Shown here in pieces: positions 9,860-18,719 of a DNA stretch of 64,000 nt. The notes below the pieces were generated by a model. The model was not told the DNA's origin, did no database searches, and was given only the letters and a program-made list of their open reading frames with translations. This DNA is from Arthrobacter sp. S39. GTDB taxonomy: Bacteria > Actinomycetota > Actinomycetes > Actinomycetales > Micrococcaceae. Location: positions 124,001 to 188,000 of the forward strand of contig NZ_SIHX01000002.1 of NCBI RefSeq assembly GCF_004320525.1. The letters are read 5' to 3'. The position numbers were made by a program, and so were the translations under genes. How positions within the stretch are numbered: the stretch's first letter is position 1; every line of letters starts with the position of its first letter.

Positions 9860-10032
9860 TATCGCCAGGGTGTTTGGCTGCCTGTCTCCACCGGCCGCCA
9901 CGGCCCATCGGCTAGGATCGAAAGTGAACAAGGGTTGTTGCAGTCAAGCGTCAGCCGGCCCGCCGGCACCTGCTCGAACGGCGGTGGCATCATCCACGCA
10001 ACGGCAATTCCCGGACAGTCTAGGAGGAACAC

Positions 10033-11583
10033 GTGTCCCACCCGATCGATGTTGGATCAGTACTCGGCGGCCGGTACAAGGTCACTGCCACTGTATTGAC
10101 CTCACACGACCAGGATCTGGTGCTGGACGGGGTGGACCAGGTTCTCAACCGGCCGGTCAGCATTCTGGTTGCCGGCCCGGACAATACCGAACAGGTTGCC
10201 CAGAGCGCCCGTGAAGTTGCCACCGGTGAGCGGCCGGGCACAGTCCAGGTCCTCGACCTCGGCGTCACCGAGGCAGCCACCTACCTGATCACCAACCACA
10301 CATCCGCCGCGGACCTGCTGGACCTTGTGGTCGCCTCGAACCCGCCGTATGTCGAACCGTTCTTCACGGACACGCTCGGCAGCGAAATCTTTGGCCAGGC
10401 ACGGTCAAACGAGCCGGAACCGTACGACGACGAAGAGAACGTCGACGCCGGCTACATCAGCTATTCGGATGCCCACCCGAACCAGGTTGACCCCTACCGG
10501 GCCAACCAGCCGGTGGTTCCGCCCCGCCCGCCCGTCCGGCCGGCGTCGCCCCCGTCTGCCGGTGCTGCAGGCGCTGCCGGCGGTGCTGCAGCCGCTGCGG
10601 GCGCAGCCTCCCAGCAGGCCACGGCCCCCCAGCCCGTCCAGCCGCGCGGCCAGCAGCCCGCCGTCCCGGCGGCCGGGACAACCGGTCCCGCGGACAGCCC
10701 CACCTCGGCTTCGCCGAAGGTCTCGCTGTGGAACGAAGAGGACTACGGCTACGCGGCAGGCGATCAGGACGCCGCGTATGACGAGCCCGTCGAAACTGCC
10801 GCGCCGCCACGCCAACCGGACCGCTCCGTCGGAAACCTCCCCGCTTCCGCCCGCTCTGCCGCGCCCGCCAAGGCGGCAACGTCCACGGCCTCCGCGGACG
10901 CGCCCAGCGACTACTACGACGACGACGAGCCCGAGCGGGAGCCCCGCTCCATGCGCTGGCTGGTGGGCGGCCTGCTCGCGGTGGTGCTCATCGTTGGCCT
11001 GGTTTTCGCGGTGACAAACCTTGGCAGCCTGTTCCGTTCCGATCCGCAGGCAAACACCGCAACCACCGGCTCCACCACATCCCCGTCGGATTCCGGTACG
11101 GCCAGCCCGACGGCGTCTTCCGCGGCACCTGCCGCACCGCCGGCCATCGAGGGCATCACCCGCCAGGGCGACTTCGACTTTGCCGCTACGTACGACGTCG
11201 ACCTGGTCAAGGCATTTGACGGCAACGCCGCCAGCTACTGGTCTGACATGGAGTTCGCCACGGAAGGATGGGGCGGGCTTGCCCCCGACGGTGTTCCGCT
11301 GTTCATCAAGCTGAAGAGCAAGGCCACCATTTCCTCCATCACGCTAAGCCAACTCGGCGCTTCCGGCGGCAACATCAGCGTGTTCACCAACGACCGCCCG
11401 TCGCTGGACGGCGCCAAGCAGGTGGGCAGCAACAGTTTCACCTCCACCGATCTGACCATGCCCCTGGCAGCACCGGTCCAGGCGCAGTACGTCATTGTGT
11501 CCATCAAGACCCTGCCCAAGCTGGCCGCTCCGAAGACACGTTACGGCTACGGCATCCGGCTGGCAGAGATAAAGATCCAGTAG
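10033..11583 (+). CDS. pseudokinase-N-lobe/TM/extracellular domain protein, counterpart of the MviN C-terminus
   Basis: This 516-aa protein starts at GTG 10033 behind AGGAGGA. Residues 1-115 resemble only the N-lobe of a Ser/Thr kinase (GGRYKV, then RPVSILVAG where VAIK would be), so the catalytic lysine is absent. There is no HRD or DFG motif. A low-complexity Pro/Ala/Gln linker with acidic clusters follows, then one TM at about 308-331 and a Ser/Thr-rich stalk. The C-terminal domain of about 140 residues (FDGNAASYWSD and GYGIRLAEIKI) resembles discoidin/F5-8-type beta sandwiches. Pseudokinase, TM and outer domain are fused to MviN in M. tuberculosis; here they form a separate gene. A role in regulating MurJ is inferred. 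Confidence 0.8.
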   Translation: MSHPIDVGSVLGGRYKVTATVLTSHDQDLVLDGVDQVLNRPVSILVAGPDNTEQVAQSAREVATGERPGTVQVLDLGVTEAATYLITNHTSAADLLDLVVASNPPYVEPFFTDTLGSEIFGQARSNEPEPYDDEENVDAGYISYSDAHPNQVDPYRANQPVVPPRPPVRPASPPSAGAAGAAGGAAAAAGAASQQATAPQPVQPRGQQPAVPAAGTTGPADSPTSASPKVSLWNEEDYGYAAGDQDAAYDEPVETAAPPRQPDRSVGNLPASARSAAPAKAATSTASADAPSDYYDDDEPEREPRSMRWLVGGLLAVVLIVGLVFAVTNLGSLFRSDPQANTATTGSTTSPSDSGTASPTASSAAPAAPPAIEGITRQGDFDFAATYDVDLVKAFDGNAASYWSDMEFATEGWGGLAPDGVPLFIKLKSKATISSITLSQLGASGGNISVFTNDRPSLDGAKQVGSNSFTSTDLTMPLAAPVQAQYVIVSIKTLPKLAAPKTRYGYGIRLAEIKIQ

Positions 11584-11605
11584 TTCACGCATCGCCGCCG
11601 CCATC

Positions 11606-11658
11606 GAGCCGCGCCCGTTACCTTAGGGGAATCACTCCGGGGGTAACAGGCGCGGCTC
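11606..11658 (+). terminator. strong hairpin after the pseudokinase-like gene
   Basis: A 17-bp stem with one mismatch (11606-11622 with 11642-11658) encloses a 19-base loop, 23 bases after the stop codon. There is no T-run, but the stem should form in RNA. Confidence 0.6.
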
Positions 11659-11748
11659 TGCTGTCTCCAGACGGTAATCTGGTATGGCGTCGTTTGTTGG
11701 GGTGGCTCCAATACTGTCCGCGGACGGTCCCTTCGTTTGCCGGCGCCC

Positions 11749-11774
11749 GGAATATTCAGCATCACGATTCAGTT
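11749..11774 (+). promoter_or_regulatory. SigR/SigH-type promoter of trxBA
   Basis: GGAAT at 11749-11753 and GTT at 11772-11774 are separated by exactly 18 bases. This is the consensus described for thiol-oxidative-stress sigma factors SigR of Streptomyces and SigH of mycobacteria, whose classical target is trxBA. The element sits 60 bases upstream of the trxB start. Confidence 0.75.
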
Positions 11775-11833
11775 GTGCCATGTGGCCGCCTCCACGGGCT
11801 GGCGCATCGATATAGGAAGAGGTTCACCGTTCA

Positions 11834-12790
11834 GTGAGCAACGCAGAAAACACCGCGTCCGAAGTACGTGATGTCATCATCGTCGGCTCGGGCCCGGCTG
11901 GTTACACGGCAGCCGTCTACACGGCGCGTGCCAACCTCAAGCCCTTGCTGCTGGCGGGTTCAGTCACCGCCGGCGGAGAACTGATGAACACCACCGACGT
12001 CGAGAACTACCCGGGGTTCCCCGAAGGCATCATGGGGCCGGATCTCATGGAGAACTTCGAGAAGCAGGCGGCACGGTTCGGTACGGAAATCCAGTTTGAG
12101 GATGTCACCGCACTTCAGCTTGACGGCGACGTGAAGACCGTCACCATCGCTACCGGTGAAACATTCCAGGCACGCGCCATCATTCTTTCTACGGGATCTG
12201 CCTACCGCGAGCTGGGACTGCCCAACGAGAAGCGCCTTTCCGGCCACGGCGTGAGCTGGTGTGCAACCTGCGACGGTTTCTTTTTCAAGGACCAGGACAT
12301 CGCGGTCATCGGTGGGGGAGACTCCGCCATGGAGGAAGCGCTGTTCCTGACCAAGTTTGCCAAGTCAGTTACGGTGGTCCACCGCCGCGATTCGCTCAAG
12401 GCCTCGAAGATCATGGCTGACCGCGCGCTGGCCCACGAAAAGATCAGTTTCGTGTGGAACAGCACGGTGGACGATGTGATCGGCGAGAACAAGGTGACGG
12501 GCCTGAAAATCAAGAACCTCGTAGACGGATCCGTAACGGACCTCGCGGTCACCGGCGTCTTCGTGGCAATCGGCAACGACCCGCGCACCGAACTCGTCAA
12601 GGACGTCCTGGAGATCACTCCCGCCGGAACCATCGCCGTTGAGGGCCGCAGCTCCAAGACAAGCATCGCTGGTGTGTTCGCCGCCGGAGACGTCGTGGAC
12701 CCCACGTACCGTCAGGCCATCACAGCCTCCGGTTCAGGCTGTGTAGCCGCCATCGACGTAGAGCACTACCTCGCAGATCTTCACGCGTAA
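11834..12790 (+). CDS. trxB: thioredoxin-disulfide reductase
   Basis: This 318-aa flavoenzyme reduces thioredoxin with NADPH. It has an FAD-binding GSGPAG near residue 18, the redox-active CATC pair (Cys143 and Cys146), a second Rossmann motif [10 protein letters not shown], and the C-terminal FAD motif [11 protein letters not shown] 11834 follows a GGAAGAGG ribosome site. The gene is followed after 36 bases by trxA, forming the trxBA operon, and a SigR/SigH-type promoter precedes it. Length and motifs are standard for the low-molecular-weight class. Confidence 0.97.
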   Translation: MSNAENTASEVRDVIIVGSGPAGYTAAVYTARANLKPLLLAGSVTAGGELMNTTDVENYPGFPEGIMGPDLMENFEKQAARFGTEIQFEDVTALQLDGDVKTVTIATGETFQARAIILSTGSAYRELGLPNEKRLSGHGVSWCATCDGFFFKDQDIAVIGGGDSAMEEALFLTKFAKSVTVVHRRDSLKASKIMADRALAHEKISFVWNSTVDDVIGENKVTGLKIKNLVDGSVTDLAVTGVFVAIGNDPRTELVKDVLEITPAGTIAVEGRSSKTSIAGVFAAGDVVDPTYRQAITASGSGCVAAIDVEHYLADLHA

Positions 12791-12826
12791 TCCGCGTACC
12801 CACCCTTCGAAGAGAGAGACAAGGTT

Positions 12827-13153
12827 ATGAGCAACGCAAAAGACGTAACTGACGCAAGTTTCGGCACGGACGTCCTGTCGGCGGACAAGCCGGTCATCGT
12901 GGACTTCTGGGCAGAGTGGTGCGGCCCCTGCCGCAAGCTCGGTCCGATCCTCGACGAGATCTCGGTTGAATACAGCGAGAAGGTCAACGTCGTCAAGGTC
13001 AACGTCGACGACAATCCGGCCATCGCTGCCGAGTATGGCATCACGTCCATTCCCGCGGTCTACCTGTTCCAGGACGGCCAGGTCAAGAACACGGTCATCG
13101 GCGCCAAGCCCAAGCAGTTCTTCGAAAAGGAATTTGCGGACGTCCTGTCCTAG
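12827..13153 (+). CDS. trxA: thioredoxin
   Basis: The 108-aa protein has the canonical active site WCGPC (Cys32, Cys35) in the context VDFWAEWCGPCRKLGP and the cis-Pro loop SIPAVYLF. It is the electron-carrying partner of TrxB encoded 36 bases upstream, supplying reductases and repairing disulfides in the cytosol. GAGAGAGA precedes the ATG. A strong intrinsic terminator follows 38 bases after the stop and ends the rightward transcription unit before the gene-free parS zone. Confidence 0.97.
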   Translation: MSNAKDVTDASFGTDVLSADKPVIVDFWAEWCGPCRKLGPILDEISVEYSEKVNVVKVNVDDNPAIAAEYGITSIPAVYLFQDGQVKNTVIGAKPKQFFEKEFADVLS

Positions 13154-13191
13154 TCATTTTGGGGGACTGGGCTTGTGCTCAGCCGCCTGCC

Positions 13192-13230
13192 GAATGGCCA
13201 CCGCTTCCTAGCGGTGGCCATTCGTGTTTT
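13192..13230 (+). terminator. intrinsic terminator of trxBA
   Basis: A perfect 13-bp stem (13192-13204 with 13211-13223) with a 6-base loop is followed by GTGTTTT. Confidence 0.9.
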
Positions 13231-13432
13231 AAGCCATGACTACAGCGCTTGGCTGCGACGGGTGGGTGTTCACGCCGACCCTAAGCAGCAAAAAACGAAC
13301 AATTTTGGTTCCGTACCTGTTCTCTTTGCTACCGGAAGCCACCTGGGTGCTCCAAGGCCAACAAGGCATGATTCCGTGAGGTCCGACTGCGCAAAATCTG
13401 TTTGCGCCCCTGCGGTGTCCCTCTGGACGTGG

Positions 13433-13448
13433 TGTTTCACGTGAAACA
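13433..13448. promoter_or_regulatory. parS site 1 (exact)
   Basis: Perfect 16-bp palindrome TGTTTCACGTGAAACA, the chromosomal ParB-binding consensus. Confidence 0.95.
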
Positions 13449-13994
13449 TCTCCCTCTCACCAGAATCCTCAAATGAAGCAGACGCTGTAGTCAATGAGAA
13501 AGGTGCGCCCCGACACGGTCTTCGCTCAAACCGCATCCGATCATTCCACGGTGCCAGCCTGGGTGCTCATGGATCCCCGCCTTCCGCAGCGATGGCTTCC
13601 GTAGAGGTGGCTCCGCCCGCCGGCCTGAAGTGGTGCCGGTGCACAGGCTGCCGGCGTTCACATTATCGGCTTGATAAATCCGGTGGCTAGCCGCTTGGCC
13701 CCGGCTACAGGCTCACACACTTGCTGGCCCGGTCAACAGAAACGCTGTTTGCTGGCCGATCCTTCGGATCCTCCCGATACTGCATTTCGGACTGACCATA
13801 GGTGGTCCGCTCGATATGCTCCGTCACGATTTTTCTCTCTATGCAGGACGTCTCCCAATCCTCGCTGCGTAGAGCCTAGGGTCCGGAAATGCGCCGGGAA
13901 ACCGACACATGGTGTCCACTCCCGGCAGAAGACTGGTCGGCACATTCGAACAAGCGCGGCTGGCCTCGAGCAACCCGGAGCTTCCGAACTGCTC

Positions 13995-14010
13995 TGTTTC
14001 ACGTGAAACA
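13995..14010. promoter_or_regulatory. parS site 2 (exact)
   Basis: Perfect 16/16 match to TGTTTCACGTGAAACA; site 3 begins 73 bases further on. Confidence 0.95.
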
Positions 14011-14067
14011 TAGACCCAGCTGCTCGTGGAACAGGCATAGAGTCGGATGTACCGGCGCTTGGTGTCA

Positions 14068-14083
14068 TGTTTCACGTGAAACC
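14068..14083. promoter_or_regulatory. parS site 3 (15/16)
   Basis: Only the last base differs (C instead of A); the inner 14-bp palindrome is intact. Confidence 0.9.
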
Positions 14084-14874
14084 AAAGAGCAATATGGGCC
14101 AGAGCCGAGGAAATGAATGTCCATCAAACTTTGGCTCTGCGGTTGCCTAAACATCCATGGTGGAAATCACCCTGTGCAAACTGATCTACCAAGAATTCAG
14201 TGCGTTAGGGGACAATACGGTCTGAGTCGGGCACGAGCCGGACCTCGAAGGAGAACACTGCAGGCACATCTTCTGCACCTCTGTTCAAAATCGACGTCAA
14301 ACAACCGGCGTGCCGTACCCCACGGAATGCAGCTGAATGAACGCCACCATCTCAACCTGACTCGCCCAGCGCATGCGAACACACGCCACCCGCGCAACCC
14401 ACAGTAACCCGTCGATCAGGATCCTGGCCTCCTTGACCACAATTTCCGTCTAATCCCTGGCAGCGTCCTCCCGGACTTGAGCATGAACGTCATCGTCGGT
14501 AAGGGTGCACCCTAGCGGGGACCTCGCAATCCCGAGTGGAGCCCGGCTTCTACCACACGCCATCCGACCGATGCGGCCGGACGTACCGGGCATCCAGGGC
14601 GAAAGCACCATACGGAAGAAGGGCGTAGCAAAATCTAATATGACGACCAAATCCACCCGCCTTCACCTGCACCATGCAAGGGTGGACTGAAGTGGATAGG
14701 CGACTCCCAAAACCTAGGAGAACTGACTGGCGACCCGTACGTTCCTTGCCTGATCCTTTTTCCATGGCTCCGGGAACCGTTGGAAAGGTAAACCACAGTG
14801 ACGGCTAGCCGGCGATCCGTTGATTAGTCCGACCCCGCGGTTCGGCACGGGAAAACACAAGATTCTGACTGCTT

Positions 14875-14890
14875 CGTTTCACGTGAAACA
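14875..14890. promoter_or_regulatory. parS site 4 (15/16)
   Basis: Only the first base differs (C instead of T); the inner palindrome is intact. Confidence 0.9.
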
Positions 14891-15266
14891 CTGACGACCC
14901 AGCAGGCGTCCAACCGTAGATCCGGAAGTGGAGGGCGGATATGCGGGGATGCGGACCAGAAGAGCAGCATCCGGCCTAGCAGAATAACATCCGATCCATG
15001 AGCTTACACAAAGGGCGGGTGGCGCTGGCGAGCGGCCATGCACCTCACTGGCGTGTACCAAGCAACGCCGATATTGACGAGCTCAGAGTGAGGGCCTGTC
15101 GGAATGCCGGGGTCTCTGGACGCATCCCCAAAAGCCCGGCGGAGCACTTGTTGCCCGACTCTGGGGAAGCGCAGCACAGCCCTGGACATTCCAGCCAGGT
15201 CGTCTGGCCCAGTACAGAGTCTTCGACCCCATCCACTGATGGCGAGCGAGTAGAGGACCGTCGTCA

Positions 15267-15282
15267 TGTTTCACGTGAAACA
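15267..15282. promoter_or_regulatory. parS site 5 (exact, extended palindrome)
   Basis: A perfect 16-mer whose symmetry continues outward (GTCA before, TGAC after), giving a 24-bp perfect palindrome at 15263-15286. Confidence 0.95.
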
Positions 15283-15896
15283 TGACGAGCCAGCCCAAGA
15301 GCCGGATAGCAACAACCGCAGATGTGCCGACTGCCTTACAGGATACCGACGCCGACGACAGGCGGATTATCAATAAAGCCGCGGTTCACCAACGGGAACA
15401 GGACGCAGCTATTGGTAGCCGCCAACGACGGTTCCGACCCTGGCACGTTCGCTCGTCCTTAGGAATGGTCCTTCACTCCCGTCCAGAACAGTCTGCGTGC
15501 CCGACGAATGGCGCCAGCCGCCATGTTAGGGGACTCGCGATACTCACCGAGGCCGTCCCAAGCGACTCAGAGAGTCAGCGGTGGTCGTGGCAAGGAATCC
15601 CAAAAGCAGGCAGCCAAGCGTCGACCATTTCACGCCAACCCCCGGCTCGCACCCGACTTTGTTGGGGCCGGCTGTCACCTTAGTGCGTCGTTCATTGAGG
15701 GTCCATGCCGCGTTCGACTCCATCGCGAACCACCGAAGCAGCCGACGAGTTCGCTCCGGACCTGTGCGCCCAGCACTCGCAATGAAAAAACCAGCCATCG
15801 TGGGATGGTGCGGCCGAGGAGATTTCTCCTGGAAATTGCTGCACGAAATGGATCCCTCGCTGGGAGCACGGGCTAGTTTGTCAACAGCCTGCCAAC

Positions 15897-15942
15897 TTAT
15901 CCCCAGAAGTTATCCACACCAATATCCACAGCCTTATGCACA
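15897..15942 (+). promoter_or_regulatory. DnaA-box array 1, four boxes at 12-13 bp spacing
   Basis: Four same-strand boxes start at 15897 (TTATCCCCA), 15910 (TTATCCACA, perfect), 15922 (ATATCCACA) and 15934 (TTATGCACA). Steps are 13, 12 and 12 bp. The array lies about 9 kb from dnaA inside the parS zone. Confidence 0.75.
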
Positions 15943-16142
15943 CTCCGTTTCGTGAGGAATTAATCACAGCCCAGTCGGGTGCCGGATCACGCAAGGCCGA
16001 CCACTTGCCGTGGATCATGTCGACGCCGGCGGAGTGCGCCTACGTCACCGTTTCATGTTGCCAGGGGACTTCCTACGGGATGAAAATCAGCCTAAAGAGT
16101 GGAATCTTGCGCTAAGTCGTCCTGACTGCGGCTATCGTGATC

Positions 16143-16158
16143 TGTTTCACGTGAAACA
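16143..16158. promoter_or_regulatory. parS site 6 (exact)
   Basis: Perfect 16/16 match to the parS consensus, between the two DnaA-box arrays. Confidence 0.95.
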
Positions 16159-16253
16159 CGGCATCGCCAGCCTCACTGCCACACTGCATTGCGCTCCAGA
16201 CGGCGGTGGGGGACGGTTGGAGTTTGGGCCCATCAGATGCTCTTGGCCGACCT

Positions 16254-16298
16254 TTGTCCACAAAGTTATCCACAGCGATATCCACCGGTCAATGCACA
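16254..16298 (+). promoter_or_regulatory. DnaA-box array 2, four boxes at exact 12-bp steps
   Basis: Boxes start at 16254 (TTGTCCACA), 16266 (TTATCCACA, perfect), 16278 (ATATCCACC) and 16290 (CAATGCACA, weak). The order perfect, then ATATCC-type, then TGCACA-type repeats that of array 1, offset 356-357 bp, while flanking DNA is unrelated. Confidence 0.7.
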
Positions 16299-17676
16299 GG
16301 TACATACCCCCGGAACTGTTATCAGCGGCCCATGGAACGTAGCCTGAACCACGTTCACTCAGGCTAGATGGCTCATCGACTCGGTAGATACCAGGTCGAG
16401 GACGGCACATATTTTGTGTCGCCAAAATCCCCCGGCAAGGCCGCGTGCACGTGTCCGTCATCGTGTTTGCCCCGAGCATTCAACCCCCATGATGATTGCG
16501 GTGAACCACAGTGCACTTGGCTCTTCCTACCTGCTGAGCACTGCGAGTCAGGACGTGAGGTCGGACCAGACGATGTGGCGGAAGGTTCAAGACCTGATGC
16601 ATAGTGCGTCGCACAGTTGGCAGACAGACGTGGCCGGGGGACAGCCACACGAACCCAACTTTCCCCAAACCACTGCTCGTCTCATGTCCGATTCGATAGG
16701 CGGGCTGGACCAGCGCCATGTTGTCTGTTGCGTCCTGCCCCACGACACCCGCATCTGGGCTCCTGCATCCCGACCCCAGAGTGGCTCTCTCGGGAGCGAG
16801 CGTCGTGGCCTGCAAGGCATCGCCCAGAAACCGACATGCCGGCGACGACCAGAATGGGGGAGCGCCGGAAGCGCCGTCCCCAATGAAGAATGGACTTGGT
16901 TCTCAATAATCCCCACGGAAGCAACGGGGCCTCGTCCCGACAGAGTGCCCACCCGAGTCCAGGCACGGTTACCGCCTCACCCGGATCTATGTCGAGGGCC
17001 AAAGCATGATCCCTCGTTCTTCAGAACGTCCCGAGTCTTGACCCAGTCTTTTGAAGCGAACTTTCCGGAATGAGTAACGCATCCCCGGTACCCAGCCTAA
17101 GGTAGTGGGTGCCGTGGTTATCGAGCTGGTCAGGACGATGCATCGACATGCACGAGTCGAGCAGGGGCTAACTGTCACCGCAATGCACGTGGGGGTGACC
17201 AGAGATGAAGGTGGTCTGGTCGTAGCTCCATGGAGATCTCAGCGAGGCCTGGAATGGGACTTCGGAGCACCGGTGATCTGACGATGCGCTCCCTGTCGAT
17301 TTGGTAGCCATTGCTTCGGACCTCCAACAGGGAGCGAAGCCCCTGGAACCATTCCTCAGCGCCACAGCGTCCTCTGCCTGGCCAGGGGCGGGCCTCTGAG
17401 TGGGCGGCGATGGGCGACCATCCCCAGGGAGGCATACAGCCTCTCTACGGTCTGGCAGCCTCCCAGCCGTCTCAAAGCTTCAGCGCCATTGAACGCCGAG
17501 GACCGAAACTGACGAAGCCTGTGGACACCCAACAGACCGAGGACGGGCTCCGACAGCAAATCGTGGTTACACAAGCGATGAGGAGTGCGGGCTTCCGGCA
17601 CGGAATGCCCAGTTGGCTTGCCTGCCCTCTTTGCTGTTTCGTGCCAGACCTACACGAGTGGCGGCTGGGAATGCTC

Positions 17677-17692
17677 TGTTTCACGTGAAACA
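17677..17692. promoter_or_regulatory. parS site 7 (exact)
   Basis: Perfect 16/16 match to the parS consensus. Confidence 0.95.
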
Positions 17693-17898
17693 TCCGTCGA
17701 TCTGCGCAATAAAGGAACAGATCCCTGGTGGGTAAAATGAACTACTTCGCGCTGTAGCCACATGGAAATGAAGCCGCTTGGCAAACCCTGCCAGACAAGA
17801 CATGCGACATTTCGGGGCAGTCAGTTTTCCCTCACCTCCCCGGATTACCGATTACAGCTAAGGCTGAGCCGGACGTTTATGCGATGAGAGCTCCGGAG

Positions 17899-17914
17899 TG
17901 TTTCACGTGAAACG
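17899..17914. promoter_or_regulatory. parS site 8 (15/16)
   Basis: Only the last base differs (G instead of A). Confidence 0.9.
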
Positions 17915-18103
17915 TTCACTGGAAGGCGTAGTGGTCAAAGTCCGCCACCGAATGACCTCTCACGCGGATCTTTGGCCAAGACGGCAGCGGGGCGGGGGAC
18001 TGTATCGCCGCCACACAAAGGCGGTTTCCTGCCAGGACTTTAGTGGACGATACCCCGAATGGCCGAGGCCGCAGCGCCTCCCAACATCGGGGCGAACTGG
18101 GAT

Positions 18104-18119
18104 TGTTTCACGTGGAACA
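18104..18119. promoter_or_regulatory. parS site 9 (15/16, inner mismatch)
   Basis: TGTTTCACGTGGAACA: the single change is inside the palindrome, so this is probably the weakest ParB site of the group. Confidence 0.8.
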
Positions 18120-18670
18120 ATATCTCGACCAGCTAGTGCTCGACGTACGCCTGCAGTGACATCGATTGTGCAGGGGGAATGGCACCATCGACTCATTTGC
18201 AAGAACCCGACGAACGTCCAACCAGGCGAAAAGTGCAGTATGCCCGGGACACACCTGCTGTCGGGCTCCCGTCCGTCCTGGCGCTGGATGAGACCATCGT
18301 TTGATCCTGCGGAGTCGGCCGAGCGGCTGGCGCCTAAGGTCCGCTCAAATCGTTCGTTTCTCCTGAACGGGTTCCAAAGGCACCGAAGGGATGGCCCCCA
18401 AAGTGCAGGTCCAGAGAGTGCCGAACTCCCGCTAAGAGTCCGTTTCAGAGACATCCGCCGAGATACATGAGTGGGCGACCCACTGCTGCACGAAAGCGAA
18501 CCTGCCTTCCACTCAGTCGATCAACGAAGGGTTTACATCGACGGTTTCTAGTTTCGCCCCATCAACCGAGTTGTATGTCAGCTACAAGGGACAGCACAAG
18601 TACCGTTCGGCCGCTGAACCTCGCACTACGATCCACTGCGGGCGGTGCGTGGGAAGACAAGCAGACAAAT

Positions 18671-18708
18671 AAAGAGGGGCCTGTTTCACGTGAAACAGGC
18701 CCCTCTTT
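18671..18708 (-). terminator. parB terminator with an embedded parS site
   Basis: A 38-bp perfect palindrome has arms AAAGAGGGGCC / GGCCCCTCTTT enclosing parS. Read leftward after the parB stop (18720) it makes a 19-bp stem that ends in CTCTTTATTTG, a rho-independent terminator. The same DNA is a ParB site. Confidence 0.85.
18682..18697. promoter_or_regulatory. parS site 10 (exact, inside the parB terminator)
   Basis: Perfect 16/16 parS forming the top half of the parB terminator stem, 23 bases beyond the parB stop codon. Confidence 0.95.
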
Positions 18709-18719
18709 GTGAATCTCTT

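Larger units (their letters stand above)
13231..18670. other. 5.4-kb gene-free parS-rich zone
   Basis: Many short open frames occur on both strands, but none has a convincing ribosome site, protein family, or the third-position G/C bias of the flanking genes. The DNA looks compositionally more even than its neighbours. What it does contain is nine parS sites, a tenth in the parB terminator at its edge, and two arrays of DnaA boxes. In mycobacteria the trx-parB interval holds cwlM and Rv3916c; neither is visible here. I read it as a centromere-like region, not a missed gene cluster. Confidence 0.75.

Noticed and set aside
7757-9931. A 724-codon open frame on the - strand
   Set aside because: Antisense shadow of murJ, rich in Gln, His and Gly as expected from reversed membrane-protein codons.
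17520-17528. TGTGGACAC as another DnaA box in the parS zone
   Set aside because: Isolated and with two or more mismatches; not counted.
13231-18670. Many open frames of 60-220 codons on both strands in the parS zone, for example 16414-17073 (+) and 17898-18470 (+)
   Set aside because: No ribosome sites, families, operon structure or codon bias like the neighbours; several run through parS sites and translate the palindrome as VSRET or similar by chance.
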